Source of the DNA: Thalassotalea profundi
GTDB taxonomy: Bacteria; Pseudomonadota; Gammaproteobacteria; Enterobacterales; Alteromonadaceae
Length of the DNA: 64,000 bases
Direction: 5' to 3'
Assembly: GCF_014653195.1 (NCBI RefSeq)
Contig: NZ_BNAH01000009.1
Location: 1 to 64,000, forward strand
Positions 39,361-47,452 of the stretch are shown here, one piece after another. The position numbers and the translations under genes were made by a program. The notes under the pieces were generated by a model, which was not told the origin of the DNA, did not search any database, and saw only the letters and a list, made by a program, of their open reading frames with translations. The first letter of the stretch is position 1; every line of letters begins with the position of its first letter.

Positions 39361-40719
39361 ATGCCGGAAATTGTAGAACAAGAATACAGTCGGACTATAC
39401 TGCAGCAAGTTAATGAAGCACTTGAAAGCGGTATGTTTGTCTATGTACGAAAGTTACTACAAAATATGCCTGCATATGATCTTGCACTAATTTTAGAATC
39501 CTCTCCAAGTAAAAGTCGTACTGTTCTTTGGCAATTAATTGACCCTGATCATCATGGTGATGTACTTGAAGAACTCAATGAAGAAGTCCGTAAAGGTATT
39601 CTTAAAAATATTCATCCTGAGAAGCTAGCTGCCGTAGCAGAAGGAATGGATACCGATGATTTGGTTGAAGTTTTAAGAACATTACCAGATACCGTATATA
39701 ACAAAGTAATCGCATCGATGGATTCGCAAGACCGTGGGCGGGTTGAAGCCGCACTTTCTTACGAAGAAGACACCGCGGGCGGTATTATGAATACCGATAC
39801 CATAACTATTCGACCTGATGTAACTGTCGATGTGGTATTACGTTATTTACGCTTAAAAGGCGAATTGCCCGAGGCTACCGACTCTTTTTACGTAGTTGAT
39901 AGACAAGATCATTTCATGGGTGCGGTTTCAATATCTGCCATCGTTACAGCAAAACCTGAAGTAATCATTTCGTCATTAATAGATGAAGAAATAGAAGCGA
40001 TATATGTTGATACACCAGAAAATGAAGTAGCCCAGCTTTTTGAAAGATACGATTGGTTTTCCGCTCCTGTCATTGATGCAGAAAGACATTTATTAGGCCG
40101 GATTACCATTGATGATATTATCGATGTTATTCGCGAAGAAGCCGAACATTCTATGTTAAGTATGGCAGGTCTTGATGATGAGGCCGATACTTTTGCACCA
40201 GTGTTTAAAAGTACTAAACAACGATCAATTTGGTTAGGGGTTAACTTAATAACAGCTTTATTCGCCGTAGCTGTTTCATCTATGTTTGAAGATATTCTTG
40301 GACAGCTCGCTATTTTAGCTATTTTAAATACCTTGGTACCAAGCATGGGAGGTGTAGCGGGCAACCAAACGCTAACACTCGTTATACGCGGGATGGCACT
40401 TGGTCATGTTGGCAAAAGTAACTCACGCGCCTTGCTATATAAAGAACTCGCAGTAGGATTTTTAAACGGTATTATATGGGCAGTGCTAATTGCTGCTGTT
40501 GTCGCTCTTTGGAAACAAGACTTTACCTTAGGTCTAGTCATTGCTTTTGCTATGTTAATGAATATGACTGCCGCAGGTATTGCTGGTGTTTCTATTCCTT
40601 TAATGCTCAAAAAAATGAAAATAGATCCTGCATTAGCGGGTAGTGTTATTTTAACAACAGTCACTGATGTTGTGGGGATCTTTGCTTTTTTAGGAACAGC
40701 TACCTTGCTACTTGGCTAA
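39361..40719 (+). CDS. mgtE: Magnesium transporter MgtE
   Basis: The 452-residue protein has an N-terminal superhelical MgtE_N domain (about 20-130), a CBS pair (about 135-260; DTAGGIMNTD and RITIDDIIDVI) and five C-terminal membrane helices. The pore motif PSMGGVAGNQTLTLVIRG includes the conserved Pro and Asn, and a conserved Asp lies near VTDVVG. The cytosolic domains close the channel when Mg2+ is high. It has 247 bases of upstream sequence and is probably transcribed on its own. It is convergent with pmbA. Confidence 0.94.
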   Translation: MPEIVEQEYSRTILQQVNEALESGMFVYVRKLLQNMPAYDLALILESSPSKSRTVLWQLIDPDHHGDVLEELNEEVRKGILKNIHPEKLAAVAEGMDTDDLVEVLRTLPDTVYNKVIASMDSQDRGRVEAALSYEEDTAGGIMNTDTITIRPDVTVDVVLRYLRLKGELPEATDSFYVVDRQDHFMGAVSISAIVTAKPEVIISSLIDEEIEAIYVDTPENEVAQLFERYDWFSAPVIDAERHLLGRITIDDIIDVIREEAEHSMLSMAGLDDEADTFAPVFKSTKQRSIWLGVNLITALFAVAVSSMFEDILGQLAILAILNTLVPSMGGVAGNQTLTLVIRGMALGHVGKSNSRALLYKELAVGFLNGIIWAVLIAAVVALWKQDFTLGLVIAFAMLMNMTAAGIAGVSIPLMLKKMKIDPALAGSVILTTVTDVVGIFAFLGTATLLLG

Positions 40720-40736
40720 GATATAACCAACGCTTA

Positions 40737-40762
40737 TAGCGCTTAGAATATGCTAAGCGCTA
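40737..40762. terminator. Hairpin between convergent mgtE and pmbA
   Basis: A 10-bp perfect stem TAGCGCTTAG/CTAAGCGCTA with a 6-base loop lies between the two stop codons. There is no long T-run on either side, so its efficiency as an intrinsic terminator is uncertain. Confidence 0.5.
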
Positions 40763-40773
40763 ATACAAGCCAT

Positions 40774-42117
40774 TTAGTTTCCAGCGACCTGCATTTCTGC
40801 TAATAAAATAGATCCCGTACGAATACTACCATGCATATCCGTATCATCCCCAACAGCGACTATCCCTTTAAACATATCTTTCAAATTACCAGCAATAGTA
40901 ATTTCAGATACAGGGTATTGAATAATGCCGTTTTCCACCCAAAATCCAGCGGCTCCGCGTGAATAATCACCATTAACGACATTAACCCCTTGCCCCATTA
41001 ATTCAGTGACCAATAAACCGGTACCTAACTGCTGTAACATTGAATCAAAATTTCCACCATTGGCAGAAATAAGCCAATTATGAATGCCGCCAGCATGCCC
41101 TGTTGTCGTTAGCCCTAACTTACGTGCAGAATAACTGGTTAACAAGTATGTAGCTAAATCGCCTTGTTCAATAATATTACGATCAACAGTAGCAACACCT
41201 TCACTGTCAAAGGAACTGCTCGCTAGCGCTGATTTAATATGAGGTCTTTCAGCGATAGTAATAAACTCTGGAAAAATAGGTTGGCCTAAGGCATCAAGTA
41301 AGAATGAGGATTTACGATATAAATTACCGCCACTTATTGCTGCAATAAAGTGCCCCCAAAAGGTATTAGCAATGTCAGCTCTAAACATTACAGGTACTTT
41401 ACCTGTAGGTAATTTTCTTGCATGGAGTCTTGAAAGCGCTTCATGTGCTGCTTTTTTACCAACATTTATCGCTGAATCCATTAAATCAAAACGACGGTCA
41501 ATGGTATATGCATAATCGCGTTGCATATCATCGTTATCACTTGCGATAGCAACACAGCTTAAGCTATGGCGCGAACTTGGATAACCGACTAATTGTCCAT
41601 GGCTGTTTCCATACACTTTAAAGCCTTCATAACTATCTAGGGTCGCACCATCAGAATTGGTAATACGCTTGTCTGTTGCTAAAGAAGCCATTTCACATTC
41701 TTTAGCAATAGCAATTGCGTCATCTGTTGAAAGTTGCTTTGGATGATATAAATCGAGCGATTCTGGGTTCATTGCTAATAAGTTTTTATCGGCTAGTCCT
41801 GAACAATCATCTACCGAAGTAAACTTAGCAATATTAACTGCCGCTTCAACAGTTTGTTTTAAGGCTTTATCAGACAAATCAGCTGTAGAAGCACTACCTT
41901 TTCTTCCTTGTTGATAAACGGTGATGCCTAACGCACCATCATTAGTAAATTCGACGGTCTCCACTTCACCAAGACGCGTACAAACACTTAAGCCTTGTTG
42001 CTTACTCATTGACACTTCAGCACCATCAACACCTAAAAATTTAGCGAGCGCCAAAACTTCTGCTACTCGTGATTCAACTTGTTCCATTTGCTTGATGATG
42101 CTATTTGATTCTGCCAT
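40774..42117 (-). CDS. pmbA: Metalloprotease-like protein PmbA (TldE)
   Basis: This PmbA/TldE protein of about 447 residues forms a heterodimer with TldD that processes modified peptides (microcin B17 precursor, the CcdA antitoxin in E. coli). TldD carries the zinc site; TldE contributes structure. Family motifs are GNLYRKSSFLLDALGQPIFPEF and GHAGGIHNWLISANGG. A longer frame begins at 42177, but the extra 20 residues are unlike the family. The ATG at 42117 (MAESN) is preferred. tldD is not in this window. It is divergent from darP. Confidence 0.93.
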   Translation of the reverse strand: MAESNSIIKQMEQVESRVAEVLALAKFLGVDGAEVSMSKQQGLSVCTRLGEVETVEFTNDGALGITVYQQGRKGSASTADLSDKALKQTVEAAVNIAKFTSVDDCSGLADKNLLAMNPESLDLYHPKQLSTDDAIAIAKECEMASLATDKRITNSDGATLDSYEGFKVYGNSHGQLVGYPSSRHSLSCVAIASDNDDMQRDYAYTIDRRFDLMDSAINVGKKAAHEALSRLHARKLPTGKVPVMFRADIANTFWGHFIAAISGGNLYRKSSFLLDALGQPIFPEFITIAERPHIKSALASSSFDSEGVATVDRNIIEQGDLATYLLTSYSARKLGLTTTGHAGGIHNWLISANGGNFDSMLQQLGTGLLVTELMGQGVNVVNGDYSRGAAGFWVENGIIQYPVSEITIAGNLKDMFKGIVAVGDDTDMHGSIRTGSILLAEMQVAGN

Positions 42118-42200
42118 TTCGATGGGATTCTCTATAATTTTATGTATTACGACGATTAACTTGTCTTCTTTGAGCAAAGTTTAGTTTAACGCTAGAGCCA

Positions 42201-42222
42201 ATTATACAGTTTGTTGTATAAT
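42201..42222. promoter_or_regulatory. Symmetric divergent -10 elements between pmbA and darP
   Basis: ATTATACA (42201-42208) and TGTATAAT (42215-42222) form a perfect 8-bp inverted repeat with spacer GTTTGT. The right arm gives TATAAT for darP 34 bases before its start; the left arm gives TATAAT for pmbA on the minus strand. The -35 boxes are weak on both sides. The repeat could instead be a regulator site. Confidence 0.6.
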
Positions 42223-42255
42223 GGAATTATCAATCGCTAAATTTGCCCTATTATT

Positions 42256-42765
42256 ATGCCCGAGTCTGCTGAACAATTCGATGAAGAATTAAAAAGTAAG
42301 TCAGAAATAAAACGTGAAATGCACCAGTTACAAGATTTTGCTGAACGTTTAGTTAAACTTTCAAAACATCAACGTAGTAAAATTCCTTTTACTGAAGAGA
42401 TCAAAGCAGATCTTATCTTAGCAGATAAAATCAATAATAAGCATGAGGCATTACGTCGCCACATTCGCCATATGGCAAAAGTACTATCTGAAACAGATCT
42501 AGAGCCTATTCATCAGGCACTTGATGTAATGGCAAATAAGCATCAACAAGAAAGTGTTAAGCATACCAAGCTTGAAACTCTACGAAATGAACTTATTGAC
42601 CTAGGAAGTGAAAAAATTGAAGCAACACTTAACGAGCATCAAACCCTAGAGCGTCAAAAGCTACGCCAATTAGTTCGTATGGCTACAAAAGAAAAAAATA
42701 ATGAAAAACTAGGTAAACATTATCGTGATTTATTTAGTTACTTAAAAGAAAATATCACGTTCTAA
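42256..42765 (+). CDS. darP: Ribosome biogenesis factor DarP (YjgA)
   Basis: The 169-residue helical, highly charged protein (MPESAEQFDEELKSKSEIKR start; KEKNNEKLGKHYRDLFSYLKE end) belongs to the YjgA/DarP family, which binds late 50S precursors and helps 23S rRNA maturation. Its position divergent from pmbA is the same as in E. coli. Confidence 0.93.
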   Translation: MPESAEQFDEELKSKSEIKREMHQLQDFAERLVKLSKHQRSKIPFTEEIKADLILADKINNKHEALRRHIRHMAKVLSETDLEPIHQALDVMANKHQQESVKHTKLETLRNELIDLGSEKIEATLNEHQTLERQKLRQLVRMATKEKNNEKLGKHYRDLFSYLKENITF

Positions 42766-42773
42766 TAGTTATA

Positions 42774-42808
42774 TTCCCCAAATATCTTTTTGGGGAATTA
42801 TTTTATTT
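42774..42808. terminator. Terminator after darP, shared with the lysine operon end
   Basis: TTCCCCAAA/TTTGGGGAA (9 bp, 6-base loop) is followed on the plus strand by TTATTTTATTTT. It may also stop minus-strand transcripts, although the T-run on that side is poor. Confidence 0.75.
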
Positions 42809-42833
42809 TCAGGCGATTAGTTATAGCTCAACG

Positions 42834-43985
42834 TTATAATTCAAAAAAATTGGTAAATACTTTATACAGCTCGGTTCCTTGATTAACACTTGCCGAGGCG
42901 AAATGTAAAATAGGCAATACTTCGTGATCGAGTGATAAATAATGTAAAGGACCACCATTTTCCGTTTCATCATCTGTACCAAAATGATAATTATCCATTC
43001 TCAAAATTCGTGCTAATGGCTCACCAGCCGCTAACGGTTTACCAAATTCAGCTAGATAATCAACCATTCCACCCATTGGAGAATAGTAGGCTTTATAGTC
43101 TTTTAAATAACAGCCATAACGTGTCATGACTTGAGGTTGATATTCTGGGGCAGCAATAACTCCTTTATATTGCAAGTAAGCTAAAATACTTTTTGCATCA
43201 TCAAGCGCTACATCAAGATCTATTTGCTCTTGTGAGCCAAGCTCGACAGTAAAGCTTTCTTTATTCAATGCTTTCGAACTAATAGAAAACTTAATCCCAA
43301 GCTCGGTAAAAGCTTCTTGCAAATACCACCAAGGACAAAAAGTTGCTTCATCTAATGCGCCACCAAATTCATTTGGGATCAATAACGTATGAGGAATATC
43401 AAAATATTGTGCGCTTTCCTGAGCATATTCAGGACAATAAAGGTGTTTACTAGAAATAGGTCCCGTATGTAAATCAAGTACCAAATCGGCTTGATGAGCT
43501 AAGCGTTGTAACTGATATGCAATGCGTTGACCCGTAGTTAAACCAAAAATATTGTGCTCTAGTTTCTGTTCGATTTTTTCAATCATTAATTGCTTAAAGT
43601 TAGCTTCGATAGTTGCATCGTCTTTACCAATACTGTCACGAACAAAGGGTTTGATTATACTTTCATCAAAGTGATACATCCTGTTCCAATTCACCCCAGT
43701 GATAGGATCAAATCGCCCTAACGTATATTCGCCATTTTTATGATTACACGCTACAGGGTTAGCATAAGGTACTAAAGTGATATTTCCTTTAATATCGATA
43801 TTTTTCAATAACTCTAACAACTGAAAAATAACCGCATTGCCTTGCACTTCAGCGCCATGCATATTGGCTTGTATATAAACACTAGGAGCATCGCTGTCCC
43901 CCTTAATTCTATATACGGGAACGGTAAGTGCGGCACCACTTGCCATTTCACCAACATGCATCACTTCTTTAGAAAAATTATTCAT
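42834..43985 (-). CDS. AspA/AstE-type zinc deacylase in a lysine-riboswitch operon
   Basis: The 383-residue protein belongs to the succinylglutamate desuccinylase/aspartoacylase family (M14-like zinc fold). The zinc motif H-x-x-E is in ANMHGAEVQGN, the third ligand His is in LDLHTGP, and a likely catalytic Glu is in FTVELGSQEQ. An ALTVPVYRIKG strand opens the domain. A beta-rich C-terminal domain (about 290-383) follows. It is the fourth gene of a lysine-riboswitch operon with dapA, a dapD-like succinyltransferase and a lysA-like decarboxylase; no M20-family dapE is present here. I infer that it may remove succinate from N-succinyl-LL-diaminopimelate, but a role on another N-acyl amino acid is equally allowed by the sequence. 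Confidence 0.82.
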   Translation of the reverse strand: MNNFSKEVMHVGEMASGAALTVPVYRIKGDSDAPSVYIQANMHGAEVQGNAVIFQLLELLKNIDIKGNITLVPYANPVACNHKNGEYTLGRFDPITGVNWNRMYHFDESIIKPFVRDSIGKDDATIEANFKQLMIEKIEQKLEHNIFGLTTGQRIAYQLQRLAHQADLVLDLHTGPISSKHLYCPEYAQESAQYFDIPHTLLIPNEFGGALDEATFCPWWYLQEAFTELGIKFSISSKALNKESFTVELGSQEQIDLDVALDDAKSILAYLQYKGVIAAPEYQPQVMTRYGCYLKDYKAYYSPMGGMVDYLAEFGKPLAAGEPLARILRMDNYHFGTDDETENGGPLHYLSLDHEVLPILHFASASVNQGTELYKVFTNFFEL

Positions 43986-44018
43986 TAATAGTTGCTCAAT
44001 TTCTACTTTTTATAAGAC

Positions 44019-45242
44019 CTAAGCTAGATACCAACTTGCAGGTTGTGCTGTTCTGACTTCTGTCATTAATCCATTTTCAATCACGTATTCTGCCGCTGTT
44101 TGATGGCAGAGAAAAAATGGCATACTCTCGGTAAAACCATAAGCACCAGCAAAAGCAAAGATAAGTTCATCACCTACTGTCACATCATCAGGTAAAGGTA
44201 AGTGGCCCAATTTGTCCATACTGGTACACAAAGGGCCATGTATATCGAAATTTATATTTTCTGCTTGTGATTCTCGTAGCAAACGTACAGGAAAAGGTTG
44301 ATCTGTAATTGCTGGGCGGATCAAATGATTTATTCCTGCCGCCAACACTAACTGTTCTTGTTGATAATTAACTTTACGATCAATAACCGGAACCACATAA
44401 AAACCACAATGAGCTACCGCATAGCGACCGAGTTCTAACCACAACTCTTCAACACTTGCTTGAGCTTTAATTTTTGCCAAATCACTAATGATTTGTGGCC
44501 AAGATAAGACTTGTCCTTCTTCAAGGTAATCAACGCCTAAACCACCACCTAAATCTAATATTTTAAGTTCCATGCCGATCGATTGTGCTAAATCTACTAG
44601 CGGGGTCACCATTTGCTGCCATAACGAATACATTTTTTCATTACTGAGCATATTTCCCCATTGAAAAATATGTAAACCACAAAGGTCTAAATGAGGATAT
44701 TGTTCAATATGAATACCTTGCCATTCAGCAATTGATAAGCCAAACGGTGTTAAGCTATTACCTCCAAGGGGGTTTTTCTCACCCTCTTGCCACTGCAGCT
44801 GAACTCGAAGCAAAACCTTTGGACACTTATTCAAACTTTTAGCTGCTTGCTGAAGCCAATTTAATTGGTTTAAGCTTTCAACGACAAAAATTTCAACGCC
44901 CTCGGTTAAAAACTCAGTCAGTTGTGATAAAGACTTAGCAGGCCCCGTATTTAAAATACGCTTTGGTTCAATTCCTTGAGCAAGAACTTGTTTTAACTCG
45001 CCACTACTCGCCACATCAAAATTAAAGCCTGAACTATCTAATGTTTGAATAATTCGAGAAAGCGGATTCGCTTTAACGGCATACCATAACTTAATAACAT
45101 TTTGTTCCTGTAGTGTAAGTAAGTGCTTTTTTAGCTCATCAAGTTGATAAATAAAATAAGCCTGCTCGTCAGGGTTATTCCCTTGATGAGATAATAATGT
45201 TTGCTGTAGTTCAGGTGTTAGCCAATTTGCATAATCAGACAT
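44019..45242 (-). CDS. PLP-dependent decarboxylase, LysA-like (fold type III)
   Basis: The 407-residue alanine-racemase-fold decarboxylase has PLP-binding Lys57 in WYAVKANP, a glycine-rich phosphate loop LDLGGGLGVDY, and a C-terminal catalytic Cys in HGPLCTSMD with GAYGFTESMP. Diaminopimelate decarboxylases usually have EPGR where this protein has ELGRY, and their HIGSQ motif reads HIFQWG here, so it is a divergent member. Given dapA and dapD partners and the lysine riboswitch, decarboxylation of meso-diaminopimelate to lysine is the leading inference. Related fold-III enzymes act on other amino acids or carrier-bound substrates. It lies 9 bases after dapD and 33 bases before the deacylase gene. 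Confidence 0.8.
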   Translation of the reverse strand: MSDYANWLTPELQQTLLSHQGNNPDEQAYFIYQLDELKKHLLTLQEQNVIKLWYAVKANPLSRIIQTLDSSGFNFDVASSGELKQVLAQGIEPKRILNTGPAKSLSQLTEFLTEGVEIFVVESLNQLNWLQQAAKSLNKCPKVLLRVQLQWQEGEKNPLGGNSLTPFGLSIAEWQGIHIEQYPHLDLCGLHIFQWGNMLSNEKMYSLWQQMVTPLVDLAQSIGMELKILDLGGGLGVDYLEEGQVLSWPQIISDLAKIKAQASVEELWLELGRYAVAHCGFYVVPVIDRKVNYQQEQLVLAAGINHLIRPAITDQPFPVRLLRESQAENINFDIHGPLCTSMDKLGHLPLPDDVTVGDELIFAFAGAYGFTESMPFFLCHQTAAEYVIENGLMTEVRTAQPASWYLA

Positions 45243-45251
45243 AAATAAGCC

Positions 45252-46001
45252 TTAACGTAATACAGATTCTAACGCTAATGACGCATCACTTTTCTCATCA
45301 CGATACTTTACAATTAATGCACATGCCATATTCAACCCTTGTGCTGCAGCCCAATCACCGGAAACAGGACGTGTGCCAGGAACGACAACCGCACGCTCAG
45401 GAATGTCTGCGCCTTTTTCTAACATGACTTCATTAACACAATCGTAAACTGGCACTGATGCCGATAAGAACACACCTGGTGCTAATACTGCACCTTTTTT
45501 AACAACGATACCTTCAACAATGACAACGCCTGCACTTAAAAATGCACCATCTTCAATAATGACAGGGCTTGCGCCAATAGGCTCTAAAACACCGCCAATT
45601 TGAACCGCTGCAGATACATGAACATTTTTACCTATTTGTGCACATGAGCCAATTAAAGCGTGGCTATCAACCATAGTGCCGCTGTCAACAAAAGCGCCCA
45701 CATTAATATAAGCTGGGGGCATAATAATCACGCCACTTGCTACATGAGCACCGCGACGAACAGACGATCCTCCTGGAACTAAGCGCACGTTATCTTCACG
45801 GGTAAATTCACGCGCAGGTAAATTATGTTTATCAACAAAGCCTTGATATATACCACTAAACTCTTGGTTTTCTCCTGCTTTAAATGCCGCTAATATGGCT
45901 TGTTTAACCTCAACATTTGCTTTCCAATTACCACTTTCATCTTGATTTGCAGCGCGGATAGTACCTGCTTCTAGTTGATCTAAAGTTGCTTGCCAATTCA
46001 T
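45252..46001 (-). CDS. dapD: Tetrahydrodipicolinate N-succinyltransferase-like protein (short DapD)
   Basis: The 249-residue left-handed beta-helix acyltransferase has hexapeptide repeats and the DapD-like core: YINVGAFVDSGTMVDSHALIGSCAQIGKNVH, quoted here only by its GTMVD and GSCAQIGKNVH pieces, then GGVLEPIGASPVIIED. The C-terminus GLNMACALIVKYRDEK also matches DapD. Compared with E. coli DapD (274 residues) the N-terminal helical segment is about 30 residues shorter, and the start region aligns with E. coli residues near 35. It transfers succinate to tetrahydrodipicolinate in the succinylase lysine pathway. It lies 2 bases after dapA, so the genes are co-translated. Confidence 0.87.
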   Translation of the reverse strand: MNWQATLDQLEAGTIRAANQDESGNWKANVEVKQAILAAFKAGENQEFSGIYQGFVDKHNLPAREFTREDNVRLVPGGSSVRRGAHVASGVIIMPPAYINVGAFVDSGTMVDSHALIGSCAQIGKNVHVSAAVQIGGVLEPIGASPVIIEDGAFLSAGVVIVEGIVVKKGAVLAPGVFLSASVPVYDCVNEVMLEKGADIPERAVVVPGTRPVSGDWAAAQGLNMACALIVKYRDEKSDASLALESVLR

Positions 46002-46003
46002 TA

Positions 46004-46948
46004 CTACTTAACTCCGATAATTTGTTGTGACTGATTATCCAGCCATTGATTTATTAATTGATCAACGTCCACTAAACCATTATTTGCGGCTAATTCATGC
46101 TCCGTTAATGGCGCCCGTAATGTGGGTGTTGTGATCATAGATTTTTGTGCCATAAGCACTTTTGTTGGAATAGGGCTACTTACTTGAAATAAGGCATCTA
46201 CTGCATTTTGCCACAATGGAAATAACCCTTGATGTTGTCCTGATAAGGCTAAACTTACATATTGATGTGTTGCTTCAGGCCACACATTACTAGCAACAGA
46301 TACCAAACCAGCTACGTTAGCACCCGCTAAATAAGGCATCATGGCATCTTCACCACTAAATAATTGAACCTCTGGGCAATGCTGCTTAAAAGCAAGAAAC
46401 GTAGATAAATCACCACTGGCTTCTTTCAATGCCCAACAATTAGGATGATTTTGTAGCTGTTTTACTGTGGTTATGGGAATATTAACCCCACTTCTTGATG
46501 GTACATTATATAACATACAGGGATGCTCAGATCGCTCCAACAGCGCTGAAAACCATTGAGTTTGCCCAACAGCACCAGGCTTAGCGTATATAGGAGTACC
46601 TAGTAAATAAGCAGCGATAGGAAGCGAGTTACAATGTGCTATCCACTCAAGCTGTTCAGATAAATTATAACCGCCAACAGCAACCATTATAGGTGCTTCA
46701 AGCGCTAGTCCAGTTACAAATTCAACTATAGCTTGTTGCTCTTTAGCAGTTAACGCTAACCCTTCCCCTGTACTACCAAGCAATAAAATGCCATTTCCAG
46801 CGTCACTTTGACGCTGAGCATTTCTTTTAAGGCTTGAAAAATCAATCGCACCTTGAGGATCAAAAGGTGTGACTAATGCAGTCCACAGGGTGGTTGTACT
46901 GATAGTATAACTATGTGTTTTTTGACTTAATTGATTGTTCTGATTCAT
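46004..46948 (-). CDS. dapA: 4-hydroxy-tetrahydrodipicolinate synthase (DapA), riboswitch-controlled
   Basis: The protein of about 314 residues is a DapA/NAL-family TIM barrel. The loop LLGSTGEGLALTAKEQQAIV carries the active-site Thr-Thr/Thr-Gly region, YNVPSRSGVNI supplies the catalytic Tyr, and the Schiff-base Lys lies in ALKEASGDLS. It condenses pyruvate with aspartate semialdehyde. The family is broad, but the lysine riboswitch upstream and dapD downstream support DapA. A GTG at 46963 is in frame, but the ATG at 46948 sits just after the putative Shine-Dalgarno GAGAG, which is buried in a hairpin. The N-terminus is about 15-20 residues longer than in E. coli DapA. Confidence 0.9.
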   Translation of the reverse strand: MNQNNQLSQKTHSYTISTTTLWTALVTPFDPQGAIDFSSLKRNAQRQSDAGNGILLLGSTGEGLALTAKEQQAIVEFVTGLALEAPIMVAVGGYNLSEQLEWIAHCNSLPIAAYLLGTPIYAKPGAVGQTQWFSALLERSEHPCMLYNVPSRSGVNIPITTVKQLQNHPNCWALKEASGDLSTFLAFKQHCPEVQLFSGEDAMMPYLAGANVAGLVSVASNVWPEATHQYVSLALSGQHQGLFPLWQNAVDALFQVSSPIPTKVLMAQKSMITTPTLRAPLTEHELAANNGLVDVDQLINQWLDNQSQQIIGVK

Positions 46949-46976
46949 TTCTCTCGAACTCACTTCGTTCGGAGAA
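46949..46976 (-). promoter_or_regulatory. Hairpin sequestering the dapA ribosome-binding site
   Basis: On the minus strand, TTCTCCGAAC, a 7-base loop and GTTCG-A-GAGAA form a 10-bp stem with one bulge, ending directly at the dapA ATG. The stem buries the GAGAG Shine-Dalgarno. An upstream segment TCGAAACTCA (47024-47015), just past the aptamer P1 stem, can pair with TGAGTTCGA (46962-46954) instead and open it. This fits a translational on/off platform. Confidence 0.65.
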
Positions 46977-47028
46977 CTTAAAGGCGTTTGCTAGACCCAA
47001 CGCTCGTGAATGGTTGAGTTTCGACAAA

Positions 47029-47231
47029 GGCCAGAAGCTCTCCACCCAATAGGTGACAGTTGTTAGGATTCAACCTATACAACCGGCAAATACATCATCA
47101 AAAATGTACTTGCCTCGGCGTTACACTAACTAATAAGTGTTAACTTATCGCTAGTTTTTATCCCCTCACTATTAATCACTAGAGTTTGATCTCTTCATAA
47201 TAGTTACCTGATTAACGCACCTCTTCTGACC
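47029..47231 (-). promoter_or_regulatory. Lysine riboswitch (L-box) aptamer upstream of dapA
   Basis: The minus-strand sequence carries the conserved L-box order: a 9-bp P1 (GGTCAGAAG at 47231-47223 with CTTCTGGCC at 47037-47029), AGAAGAGGTGCGT, then GCCGAGG, GGTTGAATCC, TTGTCACC-type element (CTGTCACC) and GGGTGGAGAG. Each matches the lysine-binding core of the E. coli lysC riboswitch in order and spacing. It binds lysine and should lower expression of the dapA operon when lysine is plentiful. Confidence 0.96.
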
Positions 47232-47291
47232 CTTTTTTAGCTTGCTGGTTTAGCTTTAAAACAACCAACAGCTCAAATAAAGGACGTGTAT

Positions 47292-47321
47292 ATTACATCA
47301 TTTAATACCTTGAATAGTCAA
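47292..47321 (-). promoter_or_regulatory. Sigma-70 promoter for the lysine riboswitch operon
   Basis: On the minus strand, TTGACT (47321-47316), an 18-base spacer and TGTAAT (47297-47292) place the transcript start about 55 bases before the aptamer P1 stem. The rest of the interval up to 47452 shows no further feature. Confidence 0.65.
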
Positions 47322-47452
47322 TAGAGCAACGGATAACTAATTAGAACAAATTTTACTAAGAGATAACTTAAGTTTGTCTGAATGAGTACTATGCCAGACG
47401 TTGTTATAAAGATTTAAATCTTTTCAAAAGAAAAAAGATAAACCTCGAATGA

